Positions 61,701 through 63,659 of a stretch of 64,000 nt of DNA are shown piece by piece. Location: positions 252,092,484 through 252,156,483 of the forward strand of contig CP136064.1 of the NCBI GenBank assembly GCA_032622095.1. Direction: 5' to 3'. Made by a program: the position numbers and the translations under genes. The notes under the pieces were generated by a model. That model made no database searches, was not told where the DNA came from, and was given only the letters and a program-made list of their open reading frames with translations. Position 1 is the first letter of the stretch. Each line of letters starts with the position of its first letter. Origin of the DNA: Siphonodentalium dalli (lineage: Eukaryota > Mollusca > Scaphopoda > Gadilida > Siphonodentaliidae).

Positions 61701-62769
61701 GGACAATTGGCACACATAATAATATATACAACACCATTTGAGACACACGAGAACAGCCCCACATTCTGGAACATGCGTCCATCTCGCATATGAACATTGG
61801 CCTTGTTATCCCAAGTTTGAGAATTGTGTGTTTAGGTAACTAAACTGTTCATCTCTTAACTTTTCCTCAGAATTGATGCATTGGTAACATAGGCCATAAC
61901 TTGACTTCATTTACACTACCTACTATGTTTGACGTGTCTTTCACCTGTGAGTTTTCCCGCTATTTTTCATATGGTGCCAATTTCGGTCAGGTAATGTTCA
62001 TTAGCGTCATAGTTATGCAGTGAACACATCTGTGTATATTAATGTCTATTTGCATCCATGTACCCGACGAAAGCTGTATAGCTGTAAGATTTGCAGAATG
62101 AGGTCCCCAGAGGGTGAATTTAGTGACGCTATATCCCGCATAGCAGGCTAGCATCACTAAATTCACCCTCTGGGGACCTCATTCTGCATGGCCTCATCTG
62201 CTATGGGAGACATAGACTCAGATTGAAGTTCTCAAATGGTGACTGTTGTGATGTACACCCATTGGGAACCTCAATTATGCAATGTGTTGTCTGCCAATTT
62301 GGGGATATATACAGCTGATATATAGAAACTAAAGTTACTAAACTAAAAAATAAATACATGTAGAATCTATGTGAAGAAGTTTAAATTTATAGAAATAAAG
62401 AAATTCCAGCGAAGATGAGGCCTAAGCAGAATGAGGTCCCCAGAGGGTGAATTTAGTGATGCTAGCTCACTATGCGGGATAGCGTCATTAAATTCACCCT
62501 CTGGGGACCCATTCTGCAAATGACAGGCACACTAAACTCAGGCTTGCTACTAGACCAGACCCATATGGCTATATAAAGATATCAATGCTATATATTTTTT
62601 TTTTTTCATAAGTTACTGCTATAAACCTTTTAAAACAAATGTTCTGAACACTCACTTTGAATTCCAGCTGCTCTTTAACAAATTTTGATTTGAAGTCAGA
62701 AAACGCTCTCTGGAAGAAGCCACTAGGTTGCAGCAAAAAGACAACCTGAACGTGATATGGGAAGAAGCA
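1499..62769 (-). CDS. mcf2l: DBS/MCF2L-like Rho guanine-nucleotide exchange factor, partial at both ends, 20 exons
   Basis: Joined exons: 62769-62656, 60490-60374, 58653-58394, 54159-54045, 42566-42444, 33806-33615, 32188-31997, 30642-30430, 29844-29705, 28635-28569, 27803-27688, 27136-27067, 24443-24348, 24042-23950, 22763-22635, 15386-15180, 14217-14125, 13444-13366, 3336-3261, 1700-1499. They total 2694 nt, 898 codons with no stop, every junction AG/GT and every phase compatible. Order: CRAL-TRIO end (1-77), helical spectrin-like region (78-400), Pro/Ser-rich linker (400-488), DH (about 489-680), PH (about 690-805), acidic Ser/Glu tail. This order is that of DBS/OST/MCF2L, which loads GTP on RhoA/Cdc42-type GTPases at membranes; Trio/Kalirin would have many more spectrin repeats. 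DH motifs [13 protein letters not shown] and [15 protein letters not shown] are intact, so exchange activity is expected. The start codon and any SH3 domain are outside the window. Orthology is inferred from sequence resemblance, not a search. Confidence 0.93.
1701..3260. other. Intron s-t: half MITE and microsatellite
   Basis: No gene is seen. 1918-2021 is a half copy of the palindromic TA-flanked MITE at 53758-53969. 2907-2953 is a GAT-rich microsatellite. 2955-3005 has an agaatcagaatcatgattct palindrome. The remainder is AT-rich without recognised features. Confidence 0.6.
3261..3336 (-). CDS. mcf2l: MCF2L-like exon s: post-PH linker
   Basis: 2 nt plus 24 codons plus 2 nt; acceptor tccttcag, donor [24 protein letters not shown]. 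No recognisable domain; accepted because phases agree with exons r and t and both splice sites are strong. The intron before it is 10 kb and carries the 7-kb foldback element. Confidence 0.78.
3802..4267. mobile_element. hAT-type MITE, 'gaggtcccc' family, copy 1
   Basis: Inverted ends (CAAGTCTGAG...CTCAGGCTA; inner gtgcctgtcatttgcagaat) flank two hairpins built on gaggtccccagagggtgaat and its complement. The flanks share agtaaatag (3793-3801 and 4268-4276), an 8-9 bp target duplication as expected for hAT elements. Non-coding. Confidence 0.8.
4382..4760. mobile_element. piggyBac-like double-hairpin MITE, copy 1
   Basis: Bounded by TTAA with inverted ends TTAACCCTTTACCCAACA. Holds two roughly 67-bp hairpins (arms ccaatgcattctcttatata..., about 32 bp, 3-nt loop) which are inverted copies of each other. 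This copy is in the opposite orientation to the other four. Confidence 0.85.
4970..5650. repeat. Tandem dispersed repeat, about 120-bp units
   Basis: Several diverged units each contain ccaagatggccactggcagc, ccatctagaggtcact and gaagatccatatgaagtttg. The type is common in marine invertebrate genomes. A related fragment is at 27300-27410. Open frames here have no coding character. Confidence 0.7.
6736..7600. other. Foldback core, left part, no recognised gene
   Basis: Between the left arm and the retroelement remains. Overlapping open frames of up to 122 codons exist on both strands at 7118-7552, but none has a recognisable motif and they mask one another, so none is called. Base composition is higher in GC than the arms, so it may be decayed coding sequence. 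Confidence 0.4.
8470..10930 (-). pseudogene. Ty3/gypsy-type gag-protease remnant, split by a hAT element
   Basis: Minus strand. The gag part (10920-10433) shows a [14 protein letters not shown] block and [14 protein letters not shown], typical of Ty3 capsid regions, then HAVELEAFA just before the hAT insertion and [14 protein letters not shown] just after it (9245 on), with a polar C-terminus to 8994. A retropepsin-like part follows (about 8790-8480): LIGTGAT and [12 protein letters not shown]. The catalytic aspartate of D(T/S)GA is replaced by glycine, an in-frame stop lies 11 codons later, and gag has several stops. No reverse transcriptase was recognised. Old, inactive copy. Confidence 0.75.
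9254..10424. mobile_element. Non-autonomous hAT element inside gag
   Basis: Terminal inverted repeats TAGTGATGAGCCGAT / ATCGGCTCATCACTA, subterminal cggccgatt palindromes at both ends, and a perfect 8-bp duplication ggcaaaag at 9246-9253 and 10425-10432. Length 1171 bp. The open frame at 9623-8994 fuses element sequence to the gag tail and is not a gene. Confidence 0.93.
13144..13341. mobile_element. TTAA-flanked MITE family E, copy 1, next to exon r donor
   Basis: Ends in TTAA at both sides; right end carries ggagaatccatttaacaaat and the family block ccattccaatgtatacttt. Its right TTAA (13338-13341) is 18 bp from the donor hexamer of exon r. Intact relative: 43689-43962. Confidence 0.7.
13366..13444 (-). 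CDS. mcf2l: MCF2L-like exon r: PH domain C-terminal helix
   Basis: 26 codons plus 1 nt (phase 0 to 1); acceptor tttcag, donor [21 protein letters not shown] includes the invariant Trp of the closing PH helix. Confidence 0.94.
14125..14217 (-). CDS. mcf2l: MCF2L-like exon q: PH domain, middle
   Basis: 31 codons, phase 0 to 0; acceptor ccacag, donor [26 protein letters not shown] matches the (M)TAVG.TENVKGD.KKFE.W strands of the DBS PH domain. Confidence 0.95.
15057..15172. mobile_element. MITE family E, truncated copy 2, abutting exon p donor
   Basis: Contains ttatctgaacatacctccag and ataactgaatgggagaatcc as in copy 1. Terminal TTAA (15169-15172) is one base away from the donor hexamer of exon p. 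Confidence 0.7.
15180..15386 (-). CDS. mcf2l: MCF2L-like exon p: PH domain, first half
   Basis: 69 codons, phase 0 to 0; acceptor gttccag, donor GTTTGT. It encodes [13 protein letters not shown], then [16 protein letters not shown], the first PH strands (L.QGSF.VW...RHLFL.E.A.LFCKK). In DBS the PH domain packs on the DH domain and the GTPase and binds phosphoinositides weakly. Upstream intron is 7.2 kb. Confidence 0.95.
15468..15858. mobile_element. piggyBac-like double-hairpin MITE, copy 2
   Basis: TTAACCCTTTACCCAACA ... TGTTGGGTAAAGGGTTAA with both hairpins intact; tail block ggccggttttggccggtttg. One arm has a single substitution (gacctatgatcgac). Confidence 0.9.
16868..17215. mobile_element. 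Short element A, relative of the larger element B
   Basis: Inverted ends gatatttttaaaaatat plus ctttaaagaaagcc-tgaacactgaacta type TIR at 16883-16940 and 17150-17205. Internal block with gtggtcgcctacgatacctc is repeated inverted at 21650-21790 inside B. ATAT lies on each side. Probably a deletion derivative or sister family of B. Confidence 0.65.
17351..17650 (-). other. Unrecognised 99-codon frame in element B
   Basis: GC-rich open frame, includes [15 protein letters not shown] and ends in a poly-G-coded glycine run made by a C tract at 17381-17394. It looks like degraded element coding sequence rather than a host gene. No domain is assigned. Confidence 0.25.
18158..18627. repeat. Two direct 235-bp units in element B
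   Basis: tgaggtacctatgtatcaca begins at 18166 and again at 18401; agctgcgcccaacaatc and atggtcggagccagag recur at the same offset. AT microsatellites (18199-18253) lie between them. Confidence 0.75.
20430..21240. repeat. Diverged direct duplication, about 555 bp apart
   Basis: 20430-20690 and 20985-21240 share, in order, acgagaatc.aa.catg, tcaatc.ctgtc, taatgacact, gaccaacacatct.gatca and acaaagtatt.tgagaaag. Non-coding. Confidence 0.6.
21844..22178. mobile_element. Dispersed repeat family C, part
   Basis: Reads tgtacttgttcgggtgcgtg, ggaggaatgtaacattctac and ttgtaaatatttactattct as in the intact copies 29180-29560 and 53214-53590. The missing start ttaaagacatat is at 16869-16881, so elements A and B interrupt this copy. 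Confidence 0.7.
22635..22763 (-). CDS. mcf2l: MCF2L-like exon o: end of DH domain and DH-PH linker
   Basis: 43 codons, phase 0 to 0; acceptor ctttatag, donor [26 protein letters not shown] then HQISIVGF, the last DH helix (LQ.A...ML..L..VNDSMH.I.I.G). The sixth base of the donor is the last base of the TTAA border of a transposon remnant. Confidence 0.95.
22928..23308. repeat. Dispersed repeat family F, copy 1
   Basis: Starts actagagttgtgactgtccc, then ccctaacccctattcctaat, ends in a gacggacgacagacagacg tail. Short version of 46575-47348 and lacks their internal tandem units. Confidence 0.75.
23449..23754. mobile_element. hAT-type MITE, 'gaggtcccc' family, copy 2
   Basis: TIR caag(c/t)c(a/t)gcaaatagtgtg. 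Perfect 8-bp duplication ttcatatc at 23441-23448 and 23755-23762. Two internal hairpins on cccagagggtgaattt. This copy best fixes the family's ends and its hAT assignment. Confidence 0.9.
23950..24042 (-). CDS. mcf2l: MCF2L-like exon n: DH domain CR3
   Basis: 31 codons, phase 0 to 0; acceptor ttttcag, donor GTCAGT. It carries [19 protein letters not shown] and [13 protein letters not shown], the hallmark CR3 helix of DH domains that contacts GTPase switch II. Confidence 0.97.
24348..24443 (-). CDS. mcf2l: MCF2L-like exon m: DH domain
   Basis: 32 codons, phase 0 to 0; acceptor ttttcag, donor [19 protein letters not shown] corresponds to the EEFQIY..YC.NKP helix of DBS-type DH domains. Confidence 0.94.
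24527..24780. mobile_element. TTAA MITE family 2, copy 1
   Basis: Left end TTAACCATTTCATGATGGGAG, right end agctccagtcatggaag (outer TTAA decayed). Two hairpins with arms ccagtgcattctcatatgta and ccaatgtattctcttatata, related to the double-hairpin family at 4382. Confidence 0.78.
25022..26541. mobile_element. Non-autonomous hAT element, 1.52 kb
   Basis: Inverted ends CAGACCTGTTTACTTTC / GAAAGTAAACAGGTCTG and a perfect 8-bp duplication gatgtctg at 25014-25021 and 26542-26549. Three aaatctccctattt repeats near the right end. No transposase frame. A separate palindrome (25857-25982) is nested inside. Confidence 0.93.
25857..25982. repeat. Long near-perfect palindrome
   Basis: Arms of about 60 bp: cacaggtccctggcacaata and gaccccaaacacccaaagac, then the complement around a short tatatataagacttatat centre. 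Each arm can be read as [14 protein letters not shown], a by-product of the palindrome and not a protein. Confidence 0.9.
26926..27440. repeat. Degraded MITE fragments around exon l
   Basis: 26926-26975 is an eroded end of TTAA family 2 (gagaatgcactggca...gagggttaatg). 27165-27215 is part of the 'gaggtcccc' hAT MITE (cctcattctgctaagcctca). 27300-27410 is a unit of the 4970-5650 repeat. Exon l (27067-27136) sits among them. Confidence 0.5.
27067..27136 (-). CDS. mcf2l: MCF2L-like exon l: DH domain
   Basis: 1 nt plus 23 codons; acceptor ttgcag, donor [15 protein letters not shown] and NVGKCFINR match the FLREL..C....VG.CFL.R segment of DBS. Too short to be seen as an open frame on its own; phase with both neighbours supports it. 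Confidence 0.93.
27688..27803 (-). CDS. mcf2l: MCF2L-like exon k: DH domain
   Basis: 38 codons plus 2 nt (phase 0 to 2); acceptor ctacag, donor [14 protein letters not shown] then [14 protein letters not shown], the (I/L)FGN(M/L)..(I/L)..FH signature between DH CR1 and CR2. Confidence 0.95.
27804..28568. other. Intron j-k, nothing recognised
   Basis: AT-rich intron sequence; contains small inverted motifs such as atatccaatagtggatat (28331-28348) but no gene, element border or array that I can support. Confidence 0.5.
28569..28635 (-). CDS. mcf2l: MCF2L-like exon j: DH domain CR1
   Basis: 1 nt plus 22 codons; acceptor cttacag, donor GTAAGT. It encodes [17 protein letters not shown], conserved region 1 of Dbl-homology domains. 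The glutamate of the ESEKAYV core is the residue that contacts switch I of the GTPase in this family. Confidence 0.95.
28724..28854. mobile_element. TA-flanked palindromic MITE, short copy
   Basis: CAGTAATGCCCTAAGTAATC ... the complement gattacttagagcattactg, with TA on both sides (28722-28723, 28855-28856). Holds one arm only of the long palindrome found at 53758-53969. TA target and CAGT ends suggest a Tc1/mariner origin. Confidence 0.82.
29180..29560. mobile_element. Dispersed repeat family C, intact copy
   Basis: Begins TTAAAGTGATGTGAAACACT and ends CATAATATGTCTTTAA, so both borders are TTAAAG with a TTAA target. About 380 bp, non-coding. Other copies: 21844-22178 (split), 30653-30910, 33895-34247, 35758-40366 (split), 53214-53590. 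Confidence 0.75.
29705..29844 (-). CDS. mcf2l: MCF2L-like exon i: serine-rich linker before the DH domain
   Basis: 46 codons plus 2 nt (phase 0 to 2); acceptor tttttcag, donor GTAAGT. Low-complexity Ser/Thr-rich ([17 protein letters not shown], then [14 protein letters not shown]). Vertebrate relatives have an equivalent phosphoserine-rich linker here. Only this frame stays open and joins both neighbours in phase, which fixes the reading. Confidence 0.83.
30002..30188. repeat. 37-bp tandem repeat, 5 units
   Basis: Unit tgttatgtaaacatcactga plus tcgcgtagttagttcat, starting 30004, 30041, 30078, 30115, 30152. Only two substitutions among the units (cgtcg, cgtgt). The unit resembles a short block of a dispersed family (ctgttacgtaaacattactg at 34331). 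It lies in intron h-i. Its sequence is unrelated to the 37-bp array at 1-1521. Confidence 0.95.
30430..30642 (-). CDS. mcf2l: MCF2L-like exon h: end of helical region and proline-rich linker
   Basis: 71 codons, phase 0 to 0; acceptor attacag, donor GTATAT. It begins with a helix ([19 protein letters not shown], matching VQKVF.K.E...EMF..R) and turns into a linker with [10 protein letters not shown], a possible SH3 ligand. The donor is the weakest of the gene and 8 nt upstream of the acceptor AG an old TTAA element begins, see findings. Confidence 0.9.
30653..30910. mobile_element. Family C copy abutting exon h acceptor
   Basis: Starts TTAAAGACATATTATGGAC, continues gttagtatcc...ggaagaatgtagca and tatttgctacttattcggga, a diverged family C copy. 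Its TTAA is 8 nt from the exon h acceptor AG, so the pyrimidine tract and likely branch site are element-derived. Confidence 0.6.
31024..31409. mobile_element. piggyBac-like double-hairpin MITE, copy 3
   Basis: TTAA borders and TIR as in the other copies. The second hairpin has lost about 15 bp from its tip (gcgaggcgaccatatataag), leaving mismatched arms. Confidence 0.9.
31480..31720. repeat. Dispersed 'ggcataactctg' repeat fragment
   Basis: Shares caaattctaagtcgacatgg, ataactctgggtgg and aagatatcatccggaaacca with 16500-16620 and 54640-54960. The family is non-coding and often ends in a gacgga tail. Confidence 0.6.
31997..32188 (-). CDS. mcf2l: MCF2L-like exon g: spectrin-like region, later part
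   Basis: 64 codons, phase 0 to 0; acceptor atttcag, donor GTAAGA. It encodes [18 protein letters not shown] and [14 protein letters not shown], parallel to the W..EG..LLASQPV..CQ..GAE..L..IE.FL segment of vertebrate DBS. Confidence 0.93.
32506..33405. mobile_element. TTAA element with six 'ctacgagttaactcgtag' palindromes
   Basis: Borders TTAACACGTTCACTGCC / GGCAGTGAACGTGTTAA with TTAA at 32506-32509 and 33402-33405, piggyBac-like. Six palindromes of 18-20 bp at 32661-32680, 32726-32743, 32900-32918, 32962-32980, 33326-33346 and 33369-33388, often next to tggcacc/ggtgcc. A 97-codon frame at 33045-33338 plus has no recognised motif. Confidence 0.82.
33615..33806 (-). CDS. mcf2l: MCF2L-like exon f: spectrin-like region
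   Basis: 64 codons, phase 0 to 0; acceptor gttgcag, donor GTGAGA. It contains [19 protein letters not shown] and the following [10 protein letters not shown], one of the best conserved stretches of the DBS helical region (HYAVDSI.PKC.ELQ..C). Confidence 0.95.
33895..34247. mobile_element. Dispersed repeat family C, copy
   Basis: TTAAGTGATATGAAGCCC at the left, catcatatgtctttaa at the right; the interior matches 29180-29560 (agtagttatttttacgaata, atttacaattaagtgtagtt). Confidence 0.7.
34252..34690. repeat. Dispersed repeat family D, copy
   Basis: Contains agattgacttgatcttattt, ctgttacgtaaacattactg, an A tract at 34437-34456 and gtttacataacaatggtttc. Related to 59060-60245 (split by a Helitron-like element), to 16290-16480 and to 29880-30220. 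Borders are not resolved. Confidence 0.5.
34691..35091. mobile_element. piggyBac-like double-hairpin MITE, copy 4
   Basis: TTAA borders, TIR TTAACCCTTTACCCAACA, both hairpins intact with one arm mismatch each. Best reference copy of the family. Confidence 0.92.
35449..35706. mobile_element. MITE family E, copy 4
   Basis: TTAA borders; ccattcagttataattgtat, ccattggaatggtctattat and gcgcagaaggattcctattc in the order of copy 5, orientation reversed relative to copies 1-3. Confidence 0.7.
35880..40125. mobile_element. Helitron-like element with internal tandem units
   Basis: Starts near a tgtctgtctgtctgtctatc tract and ends aacctgggcaacgccgggta then accctgctagt: a short 3' hairpin followed by CTAGT. 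The 59192-59995 element has the same end. Inserted at an A/T junction of family C without target duplication, as Helitrons do. It holds about ten diverged 145-bp units (for example 36093, 36270, 36416, 36561, 36707, 36850, 36989, 37204, 37341, 37489) with a ccgattgccaccaaactta core. No Rep/helicase frame seen. Confidence 0.65.
37911..39306. mobile_element. Inverted-end element inside the Helitron-like element
   Basis: ttaggcctaaaaaaataata...tttgtttccgctaac at the left and gttagcggaaacaaacgtat...gtttaggcctta at the right; TTA may be a 3-bp duplication. Shares tagggtaggtaggtaggctt with the palindrome at 63124-63422. A 93-codon frame at 38469-38188 has no recognised motif. Confidence 0.6.
40922..42066. 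mobile_element. Non-autonomous hAT element, 1.15 kb
   Basis: Inverted ends TAGGGACCTGCGAAT / ATTCGCAGATCCCTA, perfect 8-bp duplication atatgata at 40914-40921 and 42067-42074, and dense subterminal cgattcgattcgatgtcgat motifs on both sides (possible transposase sites). Confidence 0.93.
42444..42566 (-). CDS. mcf2l: MCF2L-like exon e: spectrin-repeat helix
   Basis: 41 codons, phase 0 to 0; acceptor atttcag, donor GTCAGT. Highly charged coiled helix starting [16 protein letters not shown] second AG follows 6 nt inside (ttacag), so use of a two-codon-shorter form (NAGNNNAG-like tandem acceptor) is possible. The 11-kb intron upstream is the longest in the gene. Confidence 0.88.
43111..43377. mobile_element. 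TTAA MITE family 2, copy 2
   Basis: TTAACCCTTTCATGACGGGAG ... ctccagtcatggaagggttaa with two hairpins. Intact TTAA at both ends; reference copy for this family. Confidence 0.88.
43689..43962. mobile_element. MITE family E, full-length copy 5
   Basis: TTAACCCTTTCTATACTAAAT at the left and tattatagtaagggttaa at the right. Its right TTAA (43959-43962) is also the left TTAA of the next MITE. Confidence 0.8.
43959..44357. mobile_element. piggyBac-like double-hairpin MITE, copy 5
   Basis: TTAA to TTAA, same structure as copy 4; one substitution in the second hairpin (actcgtatata). Inserted at the terminal TTAA of a family E element. Confidence 0.92.
44358..46574. other. 2.2 kb of intron e-d with nothing recognised
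   Basis: AT-rich, no open frame with coding character (the longest is 105 codons, 44953-44636 minus, no motif), no inverted ends or tandem array seen by eye. Confidence 0.5.
46575..47348. repeat. Dispersed repeat family F, copy 2, with internal triplication
   Basis: Starts actagaggtgtgactgtccc. Contains three to four about 120-bp units (aaagctcggacaaaattatg, gtcgaaaaagggggataact, cataatcgcaggtgcacagg), ends with cacggacggacggacggaca and the hairpin tataccccccc / gggggggtata. Non-coding, although it yields open frames. Confidence 0.82.
47787..47871. repeat. Palindrome of about 40-bp arms
   Basis: ttattgattataataatgtg ... cacattattataatcaataa around agagctctaagagctct. A TTAACCCTTTCAGTGCCAAG border-like sequence precedes it at 47722, so this may be the core of another TTAA MITE whose second end I cannot place. 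Confidence 0.7.
48659..49013 (-). pseudogene. Retroposed 3' end, unidentified 86-codon frame
   Basis: On the minus strand an open frame (49013-48753; it contains [15 protein letters not shown] and [12 protein letters not shown]) is followed by an AATAAA-type signal (about 48690-48696) and an A-rich tract (48683-48659), the layout of a processed transcript copied into DNA. I do not recognise the product. It could also be the tail of a LINE. No target duplication was identified. Confidence 0.4.
50630..52217. mobile_element. Inverted-end element, hAT-like, 1.59 kb
   Basis: CAGGGTTTCCGCCAG / CTAGCGGAAACCCTG with tcatata on both sides (50623-50629, 52218-52224; 7 bp, an eighth base could have mutated). 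Contains a C tract at 52150-52171 and a 123-codon frame at 50719-51090 without a known motif. Confidence 0.8.
52223..53006. mobile_element. Tc1/mariner-pogo-like MITE
   Basis: Inverted ends tagtcaaacttcgttgagtc / ttaacgaagtttgactg at TA or TA-like flanks; repeated 'taagtcgaa' motifs at both subterminal parts (52333-52372, 52926-52960). It starts 5 bp after the preceding element. Confidence 0.75.
53214..53590. mobile_element. Dispersed repeat family C, copy
   Basis: ttaaagacatattatgacta to tttttcacatcattttaata; same interior order as 29180-29560, reverse orientation. Confidence 0.7.
53758..53969. mobile_element. TA-flanked palindromic MITE, full copy
   Basis: Near-perfect palindrome of about 100-bp arms: CAGTAATGCCCTAAATAATT ... 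gtcgattatttaggacattactg, centre gaaagctctcactgagagctttc. TA at both flanks (53756-53757, 53970-53971). Half copies at 1918-2021 and 28724-28854. Confidence 0.9.
54045..54159 (-). CDS. mcf2l: MCF2L-like exon d: spectrin-repeat helix
   Basis: 1 nt plus 38 codons; acceptor gattatag, donor [22 protein letters not shown] and [15 protein letters not shown] show the family pattern (F..FW..H..KL.QCL.LR.FE), the central heptad region of the DBS spectrin repeat. Confidence 0.93.
54186..54446. mobile_element. TTAA MITE family 2, copy 3
   Basis: TTAACCCTTTAATGATGGAAG; two eroded hairpins; right TTAA mutated (ctggaatggttga). Confidence 0.78.
54640..54980. repeat. Dispersed 'ggggcataactctg' repeat, two units
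   Basis: aggggcataactctgagaaa and aggggcataactctgacaga about 140 bp apart, each with a following ggttggaccga/ggttggatcgg. Ends near caaacgtttcagacagacac. Same family as 31480-31720. Confidence 0.65.
55783..56563. repeat. Dispersed repeat family F, copy 3
   Basis: Same layout as 46575-47348: actagaggggtgactgtccc start, three internal units with aataaaagctcgga, gacggacgacggaaggaagg tail, terminal hairpin of C and G runs, then tataaaa. Confidence 0.82.
57300..57705. mobile_element. hAT-type MITE, 'gaggtcccc' family, copy 3 (eroded)
   Basis: aaatttatcctctgggaaac at the left; second hairpin on gaggtacccaatggtgaatt intact at 57605-57690. Left terminal repeat lost, so no target duplication can be read. 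Confidence 0.72.
57827..58082. mobile_element. TTAA MITE family 2, copy 4
   Basis: TTAACCCTTTCAAGGCAGGAC ... agctccagtcatggaagggttaa, TTAA intact on both sides, two hairpins. Confidence 0.85.
58394..58653 (-). CDS. mcf2l: MCF2L-like exon c: spectrin-like helical region, first part
   Basis: 86 codons plus 2 nt (phase 0 to 2); acceptor tttttcag, donor GTGACT. It encodes amphipathic helices with [14 protein letters not shown], matching the ETELPNDV-type turn at the start of the spectrin repeat in vertebrate DBS. The split codon is completed by the next exon. Confidence 0.9.
59192..59995. mobile_element. Helitron-like element, short copy
   Basis: Starts with a gtttgtttgtttgtatgttt tract and gtccgcttataggcgaccaa; ends cacccgagcaacactgggta then cccctgctagt, the same 3' hairpin plus CTAGT as 35880-40125. 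Contains three ttaaaagggcactaataatt units. It splits a family D repeat. Confidence 0.7.
60374..60490 (-). CDS. mcf2l: MCF2L-like exon b: end of CRAL-TRIO domain
   Basis: 39 codons, phase 0 to 0; acceptor gttcag, donor GTAAAA (a weak +4/+5 context). It contains [14 protein letters not shown] followed by W: the (D/S)QLTxxxGG motif that closes CRAL-TRIO domains of DBS and Trio proteins. Confidence 0.9.
60849..60968. repeat. 39-bp tandem repeat, 3 units
   Basis: catgaaggctgaatgatcca then gtcatatatactgtccata at 60849, 60888 and 60927; the third unit has four changes. On the minus strand it happens to be open (HVWTVYM repeated), without evidence of expression. Confidence 0.9.
61001..61210. mobile_element. 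MITE family E, copy 6
   Basis: TTAACCCATTCTATCCTGAAT, tcagttataaaggtatatat, ggaatggtctattactcatc; right end eroded. Confidence 0.65.
61440..61845 (-). pseudogene. Penelope-like element GIY-YIG endonuclease remnant
   Basis: Minus frame 61789-61535 carries a GIY-YIG nuclease core: VVYIIMC (the 'GIY' part, residues 20-26), MQYIGETGQ (the 'YIG' part, 33-41) and KRLTGHR with the conserved Arg. Such single domains follow the reverse transcriptase in Penelope-like retroelements. A TAA at 61537-61535 and a shift of frame interrupt it; the adjacent frame below (61532 on) continues with a GLHTFDRN stretch like the usual C-terminal end. The RT part is absent, so it is a 5'-truncated dead copy. Confidence 0.72.
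62088..62545. mobile_element. hAT-type MITE, 'gaggtcccc' family, copy 4
   Basis: Two hairpins (62097-62190 and 62428-62515) on gaggtccccagagggtgaat; right end caaatgacaggcac...actcaggcttg complete, left end shortened. The right end lies 111 bp below exon a. Confidence 0.82.
62656..62769 (-). CDS. mcf2l: MCF2L-like exon a: CRAL-TRIO (SEC14) domain, C-terminal part
   Basis: 38 codons, phase 0 to 0, acceptor tttcag and donor GTGAGT. It encodes [15 protein letters not shown], the strand-helix segment typical of the SEC14/CRAL-TRIO lobe in the MCF2 family (V.xLxPxGFFQR). In relatives this domain binds phosphoinositides and restrains the GEF. The exon is entered in mid-domain, so at least one more exon lies beyond 64000. 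Confidence 0.88.
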
Positions 62770-63123
62770 CTGAAATAAAATCCAAAAGAGAAAGTCAATG
62801 AGATCTAACAAACAAAATTTACCAATCAATATTTAAAAACTCTTTAGGTCAAAGAAAATAATAATTGTGGTTTGGGTTTCACTACTTACCCTATTTTAAA
62901 CCCCCTACCCTCAGACTGCTACCCTAAAGTGTTTTTCATGGTTTTCAAGAAATATTTCTGAAATGTTTTATAAATAAAAAAATATATATATATATTTTCA
63001 ATGTCCCAAAATGAGTTGTTATCTGCCATTTTTTGAAGCATTGTTTTAATTACTGTTTATACAAAGATAATCAAAATTACTGTTATCGAAAATCTTGCAC
63101 AAGATATGAAAATCCATAAGACT

Positions 63124-63422
63124 ATTGTCAAAAGAAAAACAAAATTAATTTAACAAATAAAATGTCAAGCCAATCTACCAACCTTATTTTTTTCTGACAC
63201 GTAACCCAAACAAGTTGTTTATTTTTCTTTGCTAAATGTAACAATTACGCGTGTGGTTTTTTCTCAAGTGCAAGATTGTGTATATTTCACCAATATTGTC
63301 ACGATAAGGCCAAAGAAAAATAAACAACTTGTTTGGGTTACGTGTCAGAAAAAAATAGGGTTGGTAGGTAGGCTTGACATTTTATTTGTTAAATTAATTT
63401 TGTTTTTCTTTTGACAATATTA
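63124..63422. repeat. Long inverted repeat, about 116-bp arms
   Basis: attgtcaaaagaaaaacaaa ... tttgtttttcttttgacaat, with tctgacacgtaacccaaaca and its complement inside and about 65 bp between. Shares tagggttggtaggtaggctt with the element at 37911. Probably a MITE; borders and duplication are uncertain. Confidence 0.85.
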
Positions 63423-63477
63423 TAATGTTATATGTTTTATTGGTGGATGGAAATATTGGACACTGAATTATGTCAAC

Positions 63478-63650
63478 AGGTAACCCTAACCCTAACCCCA
63501 ACCCCTAAACCTAATCCTTAACCTATTGACTGAAAAATATAGGAATTAAAGCTCAGACAAAATTGGGTCCACGGATGGACAGATAGACAGACAAGGTGAA
63601 TCCTTTATACCCATATACCCTCTCCCCCAATAACTCATTACGGGGAAATA
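63478..63650. repeat. Dispersed repeat family F, copy 4 (short)
   Basis: ggtaaccctaaccctaaccc, aggaattaaagctcagacaa, ccacggatggacagatagac, then tatacccatataccctctcc. The aaccct run is part of this family, not a telomere. Confidence 0.65.
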
Positions 63651-63659
63651 ATTATGCGA

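Noticed and set aside
1499-62769. Trio or Kalirin instead of MCF2L
   Set aside because: The coding distance between CRAL-TRIO and DH is about 410 residues, room for one to two spectrin repeats, and the tail matches the MCF2L acidic region; Trio/Kalirin have many spectrin repeats there.
63478-63510. Interstitial telomere repeat (aaccctaaccctaacccc)
   Set aside because: The run is short, degenerate and a constant part of family F copies.
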